NCBI GenBank assembly: GCA_049647265.1
Contig: JBARXJ010000004.1
Coordinates: 83,742-147,741, forward strand
Direction: 5' to 3'
Length of the DNA stretch: 64,000 nt
DNA from: JAAURB01 sp049647265
GTDB taxonomy: Bacteria > Cyanobacteriota > Cyanobacteriia > Cyanobacteriales > Microcoleaceae
A program made the translations under genes and the position numbers. Below the pieces are notes generated by a model. It worked only from the letters and a program-made list of their open reading frames with translations, was not told the origin of the DNA and did not search any database. This document shows positions 50,694 through 58,317 of this stretch, one piece after another (within the stretch, counting starts at the first letter, position 1; each line of letters opens with the position of its first letter).

Positions 50694-51791
50694 TTATTTT
50701 GAGTACTTTTCTGCCAAATGAATGGCAATACTGTTCGTTTCAGCCAAATTTCGTCCAGTCGTTTGAATACAAATCCCTAAACCTGCATCTGTCCAAATTA
50801 GAACAAATTCAATTTGACCCGCTGCATTAGTGCGTCGAATTTGGTTAATTTGTTTAGGATTAAATGGGAGAGAGTTAATAATAGATTTAACATAGGGAGA
50901 ACGGCAAAGCTTTTTAGAAAATGCTAGTAGAATATCCTTTCCATAATCATCTCTGAGGCTAATCGGCTTTTCGTCTGGATCAGTATCATCAGTCGGAATT
51001 TGAGATAAAATAGCAGTACTTTGCTTAGCAAATTGTAAGCGCGATCGCTGATTAAACAAAACTCCCATTGCTGATAAACTAATATAGGGTAGCTCTTCAT
51101 CAATCAATGCTTGGAAATATTGATTATCAAGACTATACTCTAGATTTGATTTTTCTATTGTGCCTTCATCTTCTAGGGTTGTGAATAGAATGTAATTCTC
51201 TAGCCAGAAGGCTAAATCAAGGGCAACAGGTTGTGGGGGAAGTTCAATCACTTCAGAGAATTTTTCAAACAGATAATATACCGGGATTTCTAATGCTTGT
51301 CCAATCATACCTGCAAAAGAAATCTGAGCTTTATATCCCCCTGTTGCATTAATTGCAATGACATCAGGTGACCATTTATTCACAGCATCACTAATTTTTA
51401 AGACTAAATTCTTTAATCCCTTCGTTTTAAAATCATGAATACTATCATCTCGTAACCCTTCTAAGATTTGAAATTCGACCTGTTCAAAATTGATGGGATT
51501 TTGAGGATTATCGTAGTACCGTTTCAGGATTTCTCCAGTCTCACGGCCATCATTAGTGTCAGAGACTAAAAAAATGATCCGAATATAATGGGATAATAAT
51601 CCTTTACTACAAATACTGGTAATTGAATTGATTTCTGCACCACAAACTCGATCTGTATTAGGCTTTTCTAGTAAGAGTTTAGCAAGTTGACTCCAGTTCT
51701 TTTGTTCAAGCGCAGATTGAAAGTCTTCATCGGCTCGTTTTAAATTATTGAGTAAACTGGTTCCCGCTGTACAGATTAATGTGTTTCTCAC
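50694..51791 (-). CDS. CARF-domain protein, possible RelE-like C-terminus (Cami1-like)
   Basis: A 365-residue protein. The N-terminal CARF domain (LICTAGTSLLNNL, VSDTNDGRETGEIL, INATGGYKAQISFAGMIGQAL) fits the APE2256/TIGR02619 group of putative CRISPR-associated proteins. The C-terminal 85 residues (LLAFSKKLCRSPYVKSIINS, EFVLIWTDAGLGICIQTTGRN) could be a RelE-type RNase as in CARF-RelE Cami1, or another small domain; some members of this CARF group are ring nucleases instead. Confident in CARF, not in the effector. Confidence 0.75.
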   Translation of the reverse strand: MRNTLICTAGTSLLNNLKRADEDFQSALEQKNWSQLAKLLLEKPNTDRVCGAEINSITSICSKGLLSHYIRIIFLVSDTNDGRETGEILKRYYDNPQNPINFEQVEFQILEGLRDDSIHDFKTKGLKNLVLKISDAVNKWSPDVIAINATGGYKAQISFAGMIGQALEIPVYYLFEKFSEVIELPPQPVALDLAFWLENYILFTTLEDEGTIEKSNLEYSLDNQYFQALIDEELPYISLSAMGVLFNQRSRLQFAKQSTAILSQIPTDDTDPDEKPISLRDDYGKDILLAFSKKLCRSPYVKSIINSLPFNPKQINQIRRTNAAGQIEFVLIWTDAGLGICIQTTGRNLAETNSIAIHLAEKYSK

Positions 51792-51833
51792 GGTTTTACA
51801 CTCCTGGTTTAAATTTAAAGCTTTGGATTGATT

Positions 51834-51989
51834 TCAAAGATAACTCTGGTTTAATAATAAATCTGTTGGTACAGGCTCAAATAATCTAGATCCTCCATTT
51901 CTTTTTTGACGAGAAGGTAAGTTGAACACTTCAGTAGACGAAACAATAATTAATAACAGGATTGCATGTAATAATTTAGAGTTGAACAT
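51834..51989 (-). CDS. Possible small exported protein
   Basis: A 51-residue frame (MFNSKLLHAILLLIIVSST) with a signal-peptide-like N-terminus and a polar tail. It lies 42 bp before the CARF gene. Support is only the hydrophobic start and position. Confidence 0.3.
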   Translation of the reverse strand: MFNSKLLHAILLLIIVSSTEVFNLPSRQKRNGGSRLFEPVPTDLLLNQSYL

Positions 51990-52087
51990 ACTCTCTGAAA
52001 ATTTAATCCTGTACTGCAATGAATTTCAATAGTTTTATTATAAATGCATCTAGAAGAGTATATTTCTACAAAAGTCAGAGAAAGCTT

Positions 52088-52660
52088 TTAAAATTTTTCT
52101 AATTTATGAATAATCCTTTCAAACTCCTGTTTCATAATTCCTTCTATCCGATAACTAGACAACAAAAATTGATAAAACTTTAATGTACTTGATTTTCCAC
52201 CATGAAATTGCTGCCAAACCACCTTACCTTCCTGTTGAAGTTGCAAGAGTAAACAACGAGCATTATGTAGTTTATCTGCTAGAGAAACCCGCTGTGCAGC
52301 CTTTGACCCTGTACGAATTTGTTGTAAATAACGAGATTTTCGTTCTTTCCACGGCGGCTTAGGAAACGTTTCAGATTCTGTACATTCGGCAACAATTTTT
52401 GCCACATTTTCACCAAAGTTCTGTCGAATTTTTTCTCTTATTTCTAATCCTCCTTGATCTTCAACACTATCATGAAGTAAAGCGGCGATCGCCTCATCTT
52501 CACTACCACCGTCTTCTAATACTAAAGCCGCTACTGTGAGTAAATGAGCAATGTAAGGTGTACGTCCATCTTTACGCAGTTGATGACGATGAAGTGAAGT
52601 ACAAAGTAGCAATGCTTGGTCAAATCGTTCGGTAATTTGAGTCGGATAATATTTAGTCAA
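52088..52660 (-). CDS. HD-domain phosphohydrolase (SpoT/MESH1-like)
   Basis: A 190-residue protein with the HD pattern of (p)ppGpp hydrolases: HRHQLRKDGRTPYIAHLLTVA, GGSEDEAIAALLHDSVEDQGG and a later RVSLADKLHNARCLL. It has no synthetase or TGS domain. It lies between the CARF gene and csx3, divergent from csx3. Hydrolysis of an alarmone or another nucleotide is likely; a link to CRISPR signalling is only suggested by position. Confidence 0.8.
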   Translation of the reverse strand: MTKYYPTQITERFDQALLLCTSLHRHQLRKDGRTPYIAHLLTVAALVLEDGGSEDEAIAALLHDSVEDQGGLEIREKIRQNFGENVAKIVAECTESETFPKPPWKERKSRYLQQIRTGSKAAQRVSLADKLHNARCLLLQLQQEGKVVWQQFHGGKSSTLKFYQFLLSSYRIEGIMKQEFERIIHKLEKF

Positions 52661-52777
52661 TTTAAGCTGTTTTGAGTTGGTCTGTAATCGTCATTTTCAA
52701 TTCTAGCATTTTGTAGAAGAGGATATTTCAACTCCATGCTAAAGTGAAAACGTGATTTCAGTAAAGGTAGTGAGATT

Positions 52778-53104
52778 GTGAGTGCAATTGAGTTACAAGT
52801 AATTCCTCATCGAACAAAACAGGGATTAAATTATCAGCATCTCCATATTCAATTTACAACGCCAGATGCTTTGATTGAACCGTCTGATTTGAAAGGGTTA
52901 AAAATCCCAAAAAATATTGATTGGAAACAGGGTGTGGTGATTGAAGGTAAAGCACCGCTGTGGTTATATGCCTATCTAACTCATGAGTGTCATCCTGCCG
53001 CCTGGGTGGGCTGTTACGATCCCCGACTAGGCTCCGTTGTGGTTTCAACTCATAGCCGTATTGTTAGTGTGGGACAAGTTTTGAAATTGGATTTACCGGC
53101 TTAA
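52778..53104 (+). CDS. csx3: Csx3/Crn3 ring nuclease
   Basis: A 108-residue protein from a GTG start. It matches Csx3: DLKGLKIPKNIDWKQGVVIEGKAPLWLYAYL, then H69-x2-H72-x8-D81-x-R83 (THECHPAAWVGCYDPR) and a final HSRIVSVGQVLKL. As I recall, in Archaeoglobus Csx3 the catalytic positions H60, D69 and R71 have the same spacing. The enzyme degrades cyclic tetra-adenylate, switching off CARF effectors. It lies 19 bp before a second, degenerate csx3 fused to a P-loop domain. Confidence 0.92.
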   Translation: MSAIELQVIPHRTKQGLNYQHLHIQFTTPDALIEPSDLKGLKIPKNIDWKQGVVIEGKAPLWLYAYLTHECHPAAWVGCYDPRLGSVVVSTHSRIVSVGQVLKLDLPA

Positions 53105-53123
53105 ATTTTAGGAGAATAAATTG

Positions 53124-54050
53124 ATGTCATCAATCGCAAAATTTCCTGTAGAATTTCATGTTACAGAGTCATCAACTCCTGATGGCAATTATCAAACTTT
53201 AAAGATGAGTGAACCACGAGAGTTAATTCAACCGTCAACTCTAGAAGAGTTAGAATTACCCTCAGAATTAGACTTAGACCGAGAGATAATTTTATACAAT
53301 ATTAAACCCAGTTGGTTGTGCAGTCACTTAACTATACTCTGTAAAACGGCTCCCTGGGTGGCTTATTACGATATCAACATCAAAAAAGGAATTGTGGTTT
53401 ATAGCCGCGTTAGCACCTTTGAGATTGGGGATACAATACCAATCAATACTAACCGTAACCCTGGAACAGCAATTTTGATTGGTGGCCCGCCTGAGAGTGG
53501 TAAAAGTGTATTATCCTATGCTTTATTTCAAGCTTTGCGAGATCAAAAATATAACCTCAATGTGTTTTTAAAGTCAGCGAATTGGGATGGGGAAGGAAAG
53601 TGGATGTTTGAAATGATCCAAGGGGCGATCGCAGATCAACTCAAAGAGCGCAATACTCGACGACTTCATGAGGAAGAGAATGGGAATGAATTAATGATTA
53701 AGTTTTTTCATGATCAGGCTAACGGTGTGAAGAATATCAAAGATGTTATGGATGCTGTTTTAGTGGATGTTGGTGGCAAAGTTCAGGAGCATAAATTACC
53801 TGTCTTGCAGCAATGTAGTCATTATATTATTATTAGCAGAGAGCGAGAAAAAGTAATTGAATGGCAGAATTTCTTTGGTCAATCTCTCAAGCCTTTAATT
53901 GTAATTCATAGTGTGCTGGAGGAACGTTTAGAAATTCTCCAAACAGATCCTTTTTTGGAAGTGGTTGCTGGCCCGTGGATAACGGGAAAAACTGTTAGAG
54001 TTCCTGATGTGATTTTAGCCCATATCTTACAAGCAATTAACCGATTTTAA
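53124..54050 (+). CDS. Degenerate Csx3 domain fused to a P-loop NTPase (Csx3-AAA type)
   Basis: A 308-residue protein from the ATG at 53124 behind TTAGGAGAATAAATTG. Residues 1-107 align with the preceding Csx3 (LEELELPSELDLDREIILYNIKPSWL..., WVAYYDI, SRVSTFEIGDTI). The active-site His, His and Arg are replaced by Ile71, Lys74 and Asn85; only the Asp (83) remains. Residues 115-308 form a P-loop domain with Walker A GGPPESGKS (120-128) and a GDPD-like downstream region. The Csx3 half may bind rather than cut cyclic oligoadenylate. Confidence 0.82.
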   Translation: MSSIAKFPVEFHVTESSTPDGNYQTLKMSEPRELIQPSTLEELELPSELDLDREIILYNIKPSWLCSHLTILCKTAPWVAYYDINIKKGIVVYSRVSTFEIGDTIPINTNRNPGTAILIGGPPESGKSVLSYALFQALRDQKYNLNVFLKSANWDGEGKWMFEMIQGAIADQLKERNTRRLHEEENGNELMIKFFHDQANGVKNIKDVMDAVLVDVGGKVQEHKLPVLQQCSHYIIISREREKVIEWQNFFGQSLKPLIVIHSVLEERLEILQTDPFLEVVAGPWITGKTVRVPDVILAHILQAINRF

Positions 54051-54348
54051 GAGAAAAAAACTTATACCACTGATTCATGGCTATGTGAGTCAGTGCTAAA
54101 GTAGCGGGAAGTTACTGTAAATACTAAATGGCTGATGAAAGTATCAATCTGCGCGTTGGCGGTTGGCTTCCGCATGCGCGTGATTCTGTAGCATGCGCGT
54201 GATTCTGTATCGCTTTCAAACAATTCTTTTCTGACGGTATTATAGTTAAGCTAGGGCAGAAAACGGATTACGCTCCTGAACGCATACGCGCATTCAGGGG
54301 TTGCGTTATGCTCTTCGGCTTTCATGGACTTGTCCGTATCACCTCTCC
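54051..54348. other. Intergenic region with 19-bp tandem repeat
   Basis: A 19-bp sequence GCATGCGCGTGATTCTGTA is tandemly repeated at 54172-54190 and 54191-54209. A CCTGAACGCATACGCGCATTCAGGGG hairpin lies near 54272-54299, before the integrase remnant. No gene is seen. Confidence 0.7.
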
Positions 54349-54530
54349 TCAAAGTCCCAACTTTTGCACTGCTTTCCGCTTCGTCTCCTCACCCCGTCTA
54401 TCATACTTCGCCGTAGTAACAGGACTGGCATGACCCGCCAACTTCTGCACCGTCACAATATCAACCCCTGCATCTAACAAATCACTACAAAACGTCCGTC
54501 GGAAATCATGGGGACTAAAGGACTCAACTG
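54349..54530 (-). pseudogene. Remnant of a tyrosine recombinase (C-terminal 60 residues)
   Basis: Encodes SFSPHDFRRTFCSDLLDAGV, then the HASPVTTAKYDRRGEETKR tail, nearly identical to the end of the integrase at 55649-56611. Upstream sequence (from 54531) is unrelated, so only the 3' end of a second integrase copy remains. The catalytic HxxR, second His and Tyr are in the fragment, but the rest is gone. Confidence 0.88.
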
Positions 54531-54598
54531 ACAATTGAGATGGCTTTCTCGACAGAACATACTCAAGAAGTGTCAAGGATCAAACTTGAATTTACACT

Positions 54599-55270
54599 TC
54601 AGAGCCGACAAACGAGAGCCTCTGCATTCACGGAGTGTGACGGTAGTCGTATTGCTTCTGAGTTGAGAAAAGCTACTAAAAAATCATTGTTATTGAGTGA
54701 GCCAACACCCGCCGGAGTCCCAGTTAGAATAATATCTCCTTCTCGCAGTGGTATATGTTGACTAATAAAAGTGATTATATCCTGAATGGAAAACACCATG
54801 TCTGTCGTCGAACCTTGCTGTCGGACTTCACCATTGATTTCCAGCCGGAGATTGAGATTTTGAATGTCGTTGGCATGATTCACTTTAGCAAATTTAGATA
54901 ATGGACAAGCATTGGCAAAACTTTTAGCGAGATCCCAAGGATATTTTTGAGACCGCAATTGATTTTGCTTGTCACGCAGGGTTAAATCGAGAGCAATACC
55001 CACAGAGCTAATTGCCTCTAAAACCTGATTTTGAGTAGCCTGATATAATTCAGCGCCCAGTTGTATGGCAATTTCAGTTTCGTAATCACATCGCCCTAAA
55101 TTGAGAGGTAAAGAGATTTTTCCCTCGAATGGGACAACACATGAAGGGGATTTAGTGAAAATTAGAGGTTCAGAAGGAATAGGATTTTTTAGCTCTTTGG
55201 CATGGTCAGCATAATTGCGACCTACACAATAAATTGAACCAATATTTACTGGCATAGCGAGAAAATTCAT
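54599..55270 (-). CDS. Fumarylacetoacetate hydrolase family protein
   Basis: A 223-residue FAH-fold enzyme: IYCVGRNYADHAKELKN, EPLIFTKSPSCVV, CDYETEIAIQLGAEL (metal-binding Glu pair region), LTLRDKQNQLRSQKYPWDLAKSF and GDIILTGTPAGVGSL. Family members hydrolyse or decarboxylate acylpyruvates and oxaloacetate-like substrates. It sits between an integrase and a broken integrase copy. Confidence 0.88.
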   Translation of the reverse strand: MNFLAMPVNIGSIYCVGRNYADHAKELKNPIPSEPLIFTKSPSCVVPFEGKISLPLNLGRCDYETEIAIQLGAELYQATQNQVLEAISSVGIALDLTLRDKQNQLRSQKYPWDLAKSFANACPLSKFAKVNHANDIQNLNLRLEINGEVRQQGSTTDMVFSIQDIITFISQHIPLREGDIILTGTPAGVGSLNNNDFLVAFLNSEAIRLPSHSVNAEALVCRL

Positions 55271-55648
55271 GTGGGTTAAGAGTGAGTTTGCGCGAGTGAG
55301 GTTATCATTATTTATGGGCTTTGAAATGACACCGTACAGTGTGATTTACGTTAAGCACGTACAATAAAATTTAAGCAGAATCAAAAATAAGTATATCAGT
55401 AAAAAATACTGTACAGTACAATGAAATGATCAAGTTGATTTGGCTGATAATTTGCAGTTCAATGAAATCTTGGCAAAAATGAATGGATTTGAAACTTCTC
55501 TCTTAACTTCATCTGATTTTATTAATTCTGTAATTTAATTCAGTTGCATTAATTCCGTTATTACTTTTTTTATGATTACTTTGCTGGATGAACATATCCT
55601 GCTTTTTTTGCTGAGAGGCAATAAGTATGCTGTTGCAAATCACAGCTA
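55271..55648. other. Intergenic region with a 12-bp palindrome
   Basis: Between the FAH gene and the integrase end there is no gene. A perfect palindrome TACTGTACAGTA is at 55407-55418, with a related ACCGTACAGTGT near 55331. These could be a regulator-binding site or part of a recombination site. Confidence 0.45.
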
Positions 55649-56611
55649 TCACAATCCCAACTTCTGAACCGCCCTCCTCTTCGTCTCCTCACCCCGTCTA
55701 TCATACTTCGCCGTGGTCACCGGAGACGCATGACCCGCAAGTTTTTGCACCGTCACAATATCCACCCCCGCATCCAACAAATCACTACAAAACGTCCTTC
55801 TGAAATCATGGGGACTAAAAGAGTCAACCCCCGCCTGTTGCGCTCTTTTCTTGAGAATCTTCAACACCGCATCCGAACAGAGATGACGCATTTGCAGATT
55901 ACCACCCCTATTAATCGGACACAATAACGGCCCCGGTTCACTTCCTCGAATCTCCAACCAATCTGCCACCGGGGGAATTAAATGTTCCGGCAAATACACC
56001 AACCGATATTTATCCCCCTTACCCTTACGAATTTCCAATGTGCCTGTCTCAATATCAAAATCTTGCAACTCCAAACTCACCAACTCCTCCCGCCGCATCC
56101 CCGTTCCCCGTAAAATCACAATCAAAGCAATATCCCTGATATCAATGGGTTTTAAGGTTTCTGTTTGAGGTTGACAAACATCCATCAAATCCCCAATTTC
56201 ATTTGAAGTTAAAGCCCGTCCCCTCAACTTTCTACTGCTAGTTCTATAGTTAGGCAAATCAATCGCTTTGGAATAGTCCAACGGGTCAATCAAGTTTAAT
56301 CTCAATGCTTCTTTCAACACCCGCCGCAACGCACAAAGCATTTTATTCACCGTTGTTGCCGCATACCGTTTTCTTAAAGCCACTCTAACGGCTGCCGTAT
56401 GTCGATATCGCAGTTTCGCCCAATCCAGCGTTAAAGCATCACATTCCCCCGCTGTTAACAAAGAAGCGATCGCATTCAACGCCTGTCTCATGGTAGCAAC
56501 TGACCCATTACTCAAAGATGCCAAATAAACCCCAGCCGGATGTTGATTCAGGGGAACCGGGACAGTTAATTTTAGAGCAGATCGCTCTTTAAGACCCAGA
56601 TTAATGCTCAT
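55649..56611 (-). CDS. Tyrosine recombinase/integrase
   Basis: A 320-residue tyrosine recombinase. The N-terminal SAM-like core-binding domain (about 30-110, MRQALNAIASLLTAGECDAL) and a full catalytic domain are present: GTGMRREELVSLELQD (Arg), GKGDKYRLVYLP (Lys), HDFRRTF (His, Arg), LAGHASPVTTAKYDRRG (His, Tyr). The gene appears intact. Its last 180 bp are duplicated at 54349-54530. It may have moved neighbouring cargo, but no attachment site was found. Confidence 0.92.
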   Translation of the reverse strand: MSINLGLKERSALKLTVPVPLNQHPAGVYLASLSNGSVATMRQALNAIASLLTAGECDALTLDWAKLRYRHTAAVRVALRKRYAATTVNKMLCALRRVLKEALRLNLIDPLDYSKAIDLPNYRTSSRKLRGRALTSNEIGDLMDVCQPQTETLKPIDIRDIALIVILRGTGMRREELVSLELQDFDIETGTLEIRKGKGDKYRLVYLPEHLIPPVADWLEIRGSEPGPLLCPINRGGNLQMRHLCSDAVLKILKKRAQQAGVDSFSPHDFRRTFCSDLLDAGVDIVTVQKLAGHASPVTTAKYDRRGEETKRRAVQKLGL

Positions 56612-57026
56612 TGGCTCTTTGGAAACTTAATTCTAAAGAGTTATTTAACCATAGATTAGGTCTGTGGGTTTGTTGTCGGTTTGCACAACAGAAAGATGAA
56701 AATTGCTTACATATTTAAGGGGCTATGCGGTTCGCCCGAAGCGTTGCGTGATTTTGTAGTGTAGAAAGAGTCCGGAGCGCGTAGATGGTAATTCAACTAT
56801 GATGATCGTATCACCTTTTTGCAGGTCTGGACTATTTCTAAATCTTGCCCTGATCTCCGGTGGGCAGCAAGAGACTCAGCAGTTCGTCTAAAGTGCGATC
56901 GCTTCTCTGCTTTCACAACGCGGTCAATGCCCTGGTCTATTCCAATATCAGCATCAATCCAGGTATAGCACTACGTTTTACAGTGTTTGACACTTTGCTA
57001 CTGCCCACTTCCTACTCCCTACTCCC
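56612..57026. other. Intergenic region, no clear gene
   Basis: About 415 bp upstream of the integrase. It contains a short dispersed-repeat fragment (GGCTATGCGGTTCGCCCG near 56719), a HIP1-like GTGCGATCGCTTC (56893), and a CCTACTCCCTACTCCCC STRR (57007-57027). No gene is seen. Confidence 0.5.
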
Positions 57027-57188
57027 CTAAAAGACAATCTTAAATGTCTTAACCAAAGCTTGTACTGCTATACCAGCGATCGCTGGCAATCTTGAAACGC
57101 CCAAAATCTCGGCTCCTTTGGACACCAAATATTGAGCGGTTGAACCGCCAATTCCTCGGCTCGCGCCGATGAGAAGGTAAGTCGGCAT
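57027..57188 (-). pseudogene. N-terminal fragment of a short-chain dehydrogenase (SDR)
   Basis: MPTYLLIGASRGIGGSTAQYL is the nucleotide-binding start of an SDR (GASRGIG). The similarity stops after about 35 residues (GAEILGVSR) and the frame ends at 53 residues; an SDR is normally about 250. The rest of the gene is missing. Confidence 0.75.
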
Positions 57189-57329
57189 AGTCAGATTCTT
57201 TATCCAATATATCAGATAGTATCTGATATCTTTCCATATTTGTACGTATTTTTTCCGCCTATAAGTTAAGATCAAAGTGAATAGTTCCTCCATGTTTTGA
57301 AAAGGCGTGGATTCCCAATTACGTAACTC

Positions 57330-57614
57330 ATGAGCGAAACATCATTAGCCAAAGACAGTAGAATTGATTTAAGAGTCACAAAAGAACAAAAAGCACTTTT
57401 GGAGCAAGCTGCTTCAATTAAAGGTGTTTCTCTAAGTGCTTACACCCTATTACATCTACTACCCTTAGCCCAGCAAGAAATTGAAAACCAGGAAAAGTTG
57501 ACTCTAAGCAATCGCGATCGCGATAGATTTTTAGCTGCCATAGACAACCCCCCACAGTTAAAAGGAAAGCTCTTGTCGGCAATTGCTAATTACCGAAATA
57601 AATATAGCAAGTAG
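57330..57614 (+). CDS. TacA-type antitoxin (DUF1778, RHH)
   Basis: A 94-residue protein: RIDLRVTKEQKALLEQAASIKGVSLSAYTLL is a ribbon-helix-helix domain of the DUF1778 class, and the C-terminal part (RDRDRFLAAIDNPP) is the usual toxin-wrapping segment. It is followed after 5 bases by a GNAT toxin gene. It represses its own operon and neutralises the acetyltransferase by analogy with TacAT/AtaRT. Confidence 0.88.
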   Translation: MSETSLAKDSRIDLRVTKEQKALLEQAASIKGVSLSAYTLLHLLPLAQQEIENQEKLTLSNRDRDRFLAAIDNPPQLKGKLLSAIANYRNKYSK

Positions 57615-57619
57615 ACTCT

Positions 57620-58126
57620 ATGCAGGTTTGGAATTTCGTACCGATTGAAAAAAAACACAAGCGATCTGAGTTTGACTGCGGAAATAGGGAATTAAATCAG
57701 TATTTAAGCAGATATGCACGACAAAACCATCTTAAAGGAATCAATAAAGCTCTTGTTGCCACTAAACCTGCCACCCCACTAAAAATAGACGGTTATTATA
57801 CGATTAGTTCTAGCACTATTGATTTTGCTTCTTTTCCTGAATCCGAGCGACAAGGTATCCCTAACTATCCGATTCCGTGCGCGTTGATCGGTAGGTTGGC
57901 TGTAGATATTTCATGCCAGGGAAAGGGATTGGGTGGCGAACTTCTAGTAGATGCTCTCTTTAGGATAGTAAAAGTAAGTCAAGAAATTGGAATTTATGCC
58001 GTCAGAGTAGATGCAATTGATGAAAAGGCAAAGCAATTTTACCTAAAATATGAATTCATCCCTTTTACAGACAGTCCTATCTCCTTATTTTTGCCTTTAA
58101 AAACTATTGAAAAAGAATTTTGTTGA
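57620..58126 (+). CDS. TacT-type GNAT acetyltransferase toxin
   Basis: A 168-residue GNAT protein: FDCGNRELNQYLSRYARQNH, VDGYYTISSSTID-type strand, ALIGRLAVDISCQGKGLGGELLVDALF (acetyl-CoA loop QxxGxG) and AKQFYLKYEFIPF (Tyr at the usual catalytic position). Toxins of this group acetylate aminoacyl-tRNA and stop translation. Length is typical and the gene looks intact. Confidence 0.9.
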   Translation: MQVWNFVPIEKKHKRSEFDCGNRELNQYLSRYARQNHLKGINKALVATKPATPLKIDGYYTISSSTIDFASFPESERQGIPNYPIPCALIGRLAVDISCQGKGLGGELLVDALFRIVKVSQEIGIYAVRVDAIDEKAKQFYLKYEFIPFTDSPISLFLPLKTIEKEFC

Positions 58127-58242
58127 TTCACTATCAAAAGACGAATAGCTTTGAGTCTTGAGTGTATAGAGCCCATTTAAGATCTCTAGCTAAACACAAT
58201 ATTATCAAAGGTTTTCAGGAGATTAGATAATTTTAATGAAAA

Positions 58243-58292
58243 TCCTTGCTGTGCAAGGAATTGAAAAAATAACCCAAATGGGTTCTTTATTT
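58243..58292. terminator. Possible terminator hairpins between convergent genes
   Basis: CCTTG / CAAGG (58243-58257) and AACCC / GGGTT followed by a T-rich run (58271-58292) lie between the toxin and selO ends. Stems are short, so this is tentative. Confidence 0.4.
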
Positions 58293-58317
58293 TCAATTAC
58301 ACCTTTTTCATTCAAAA

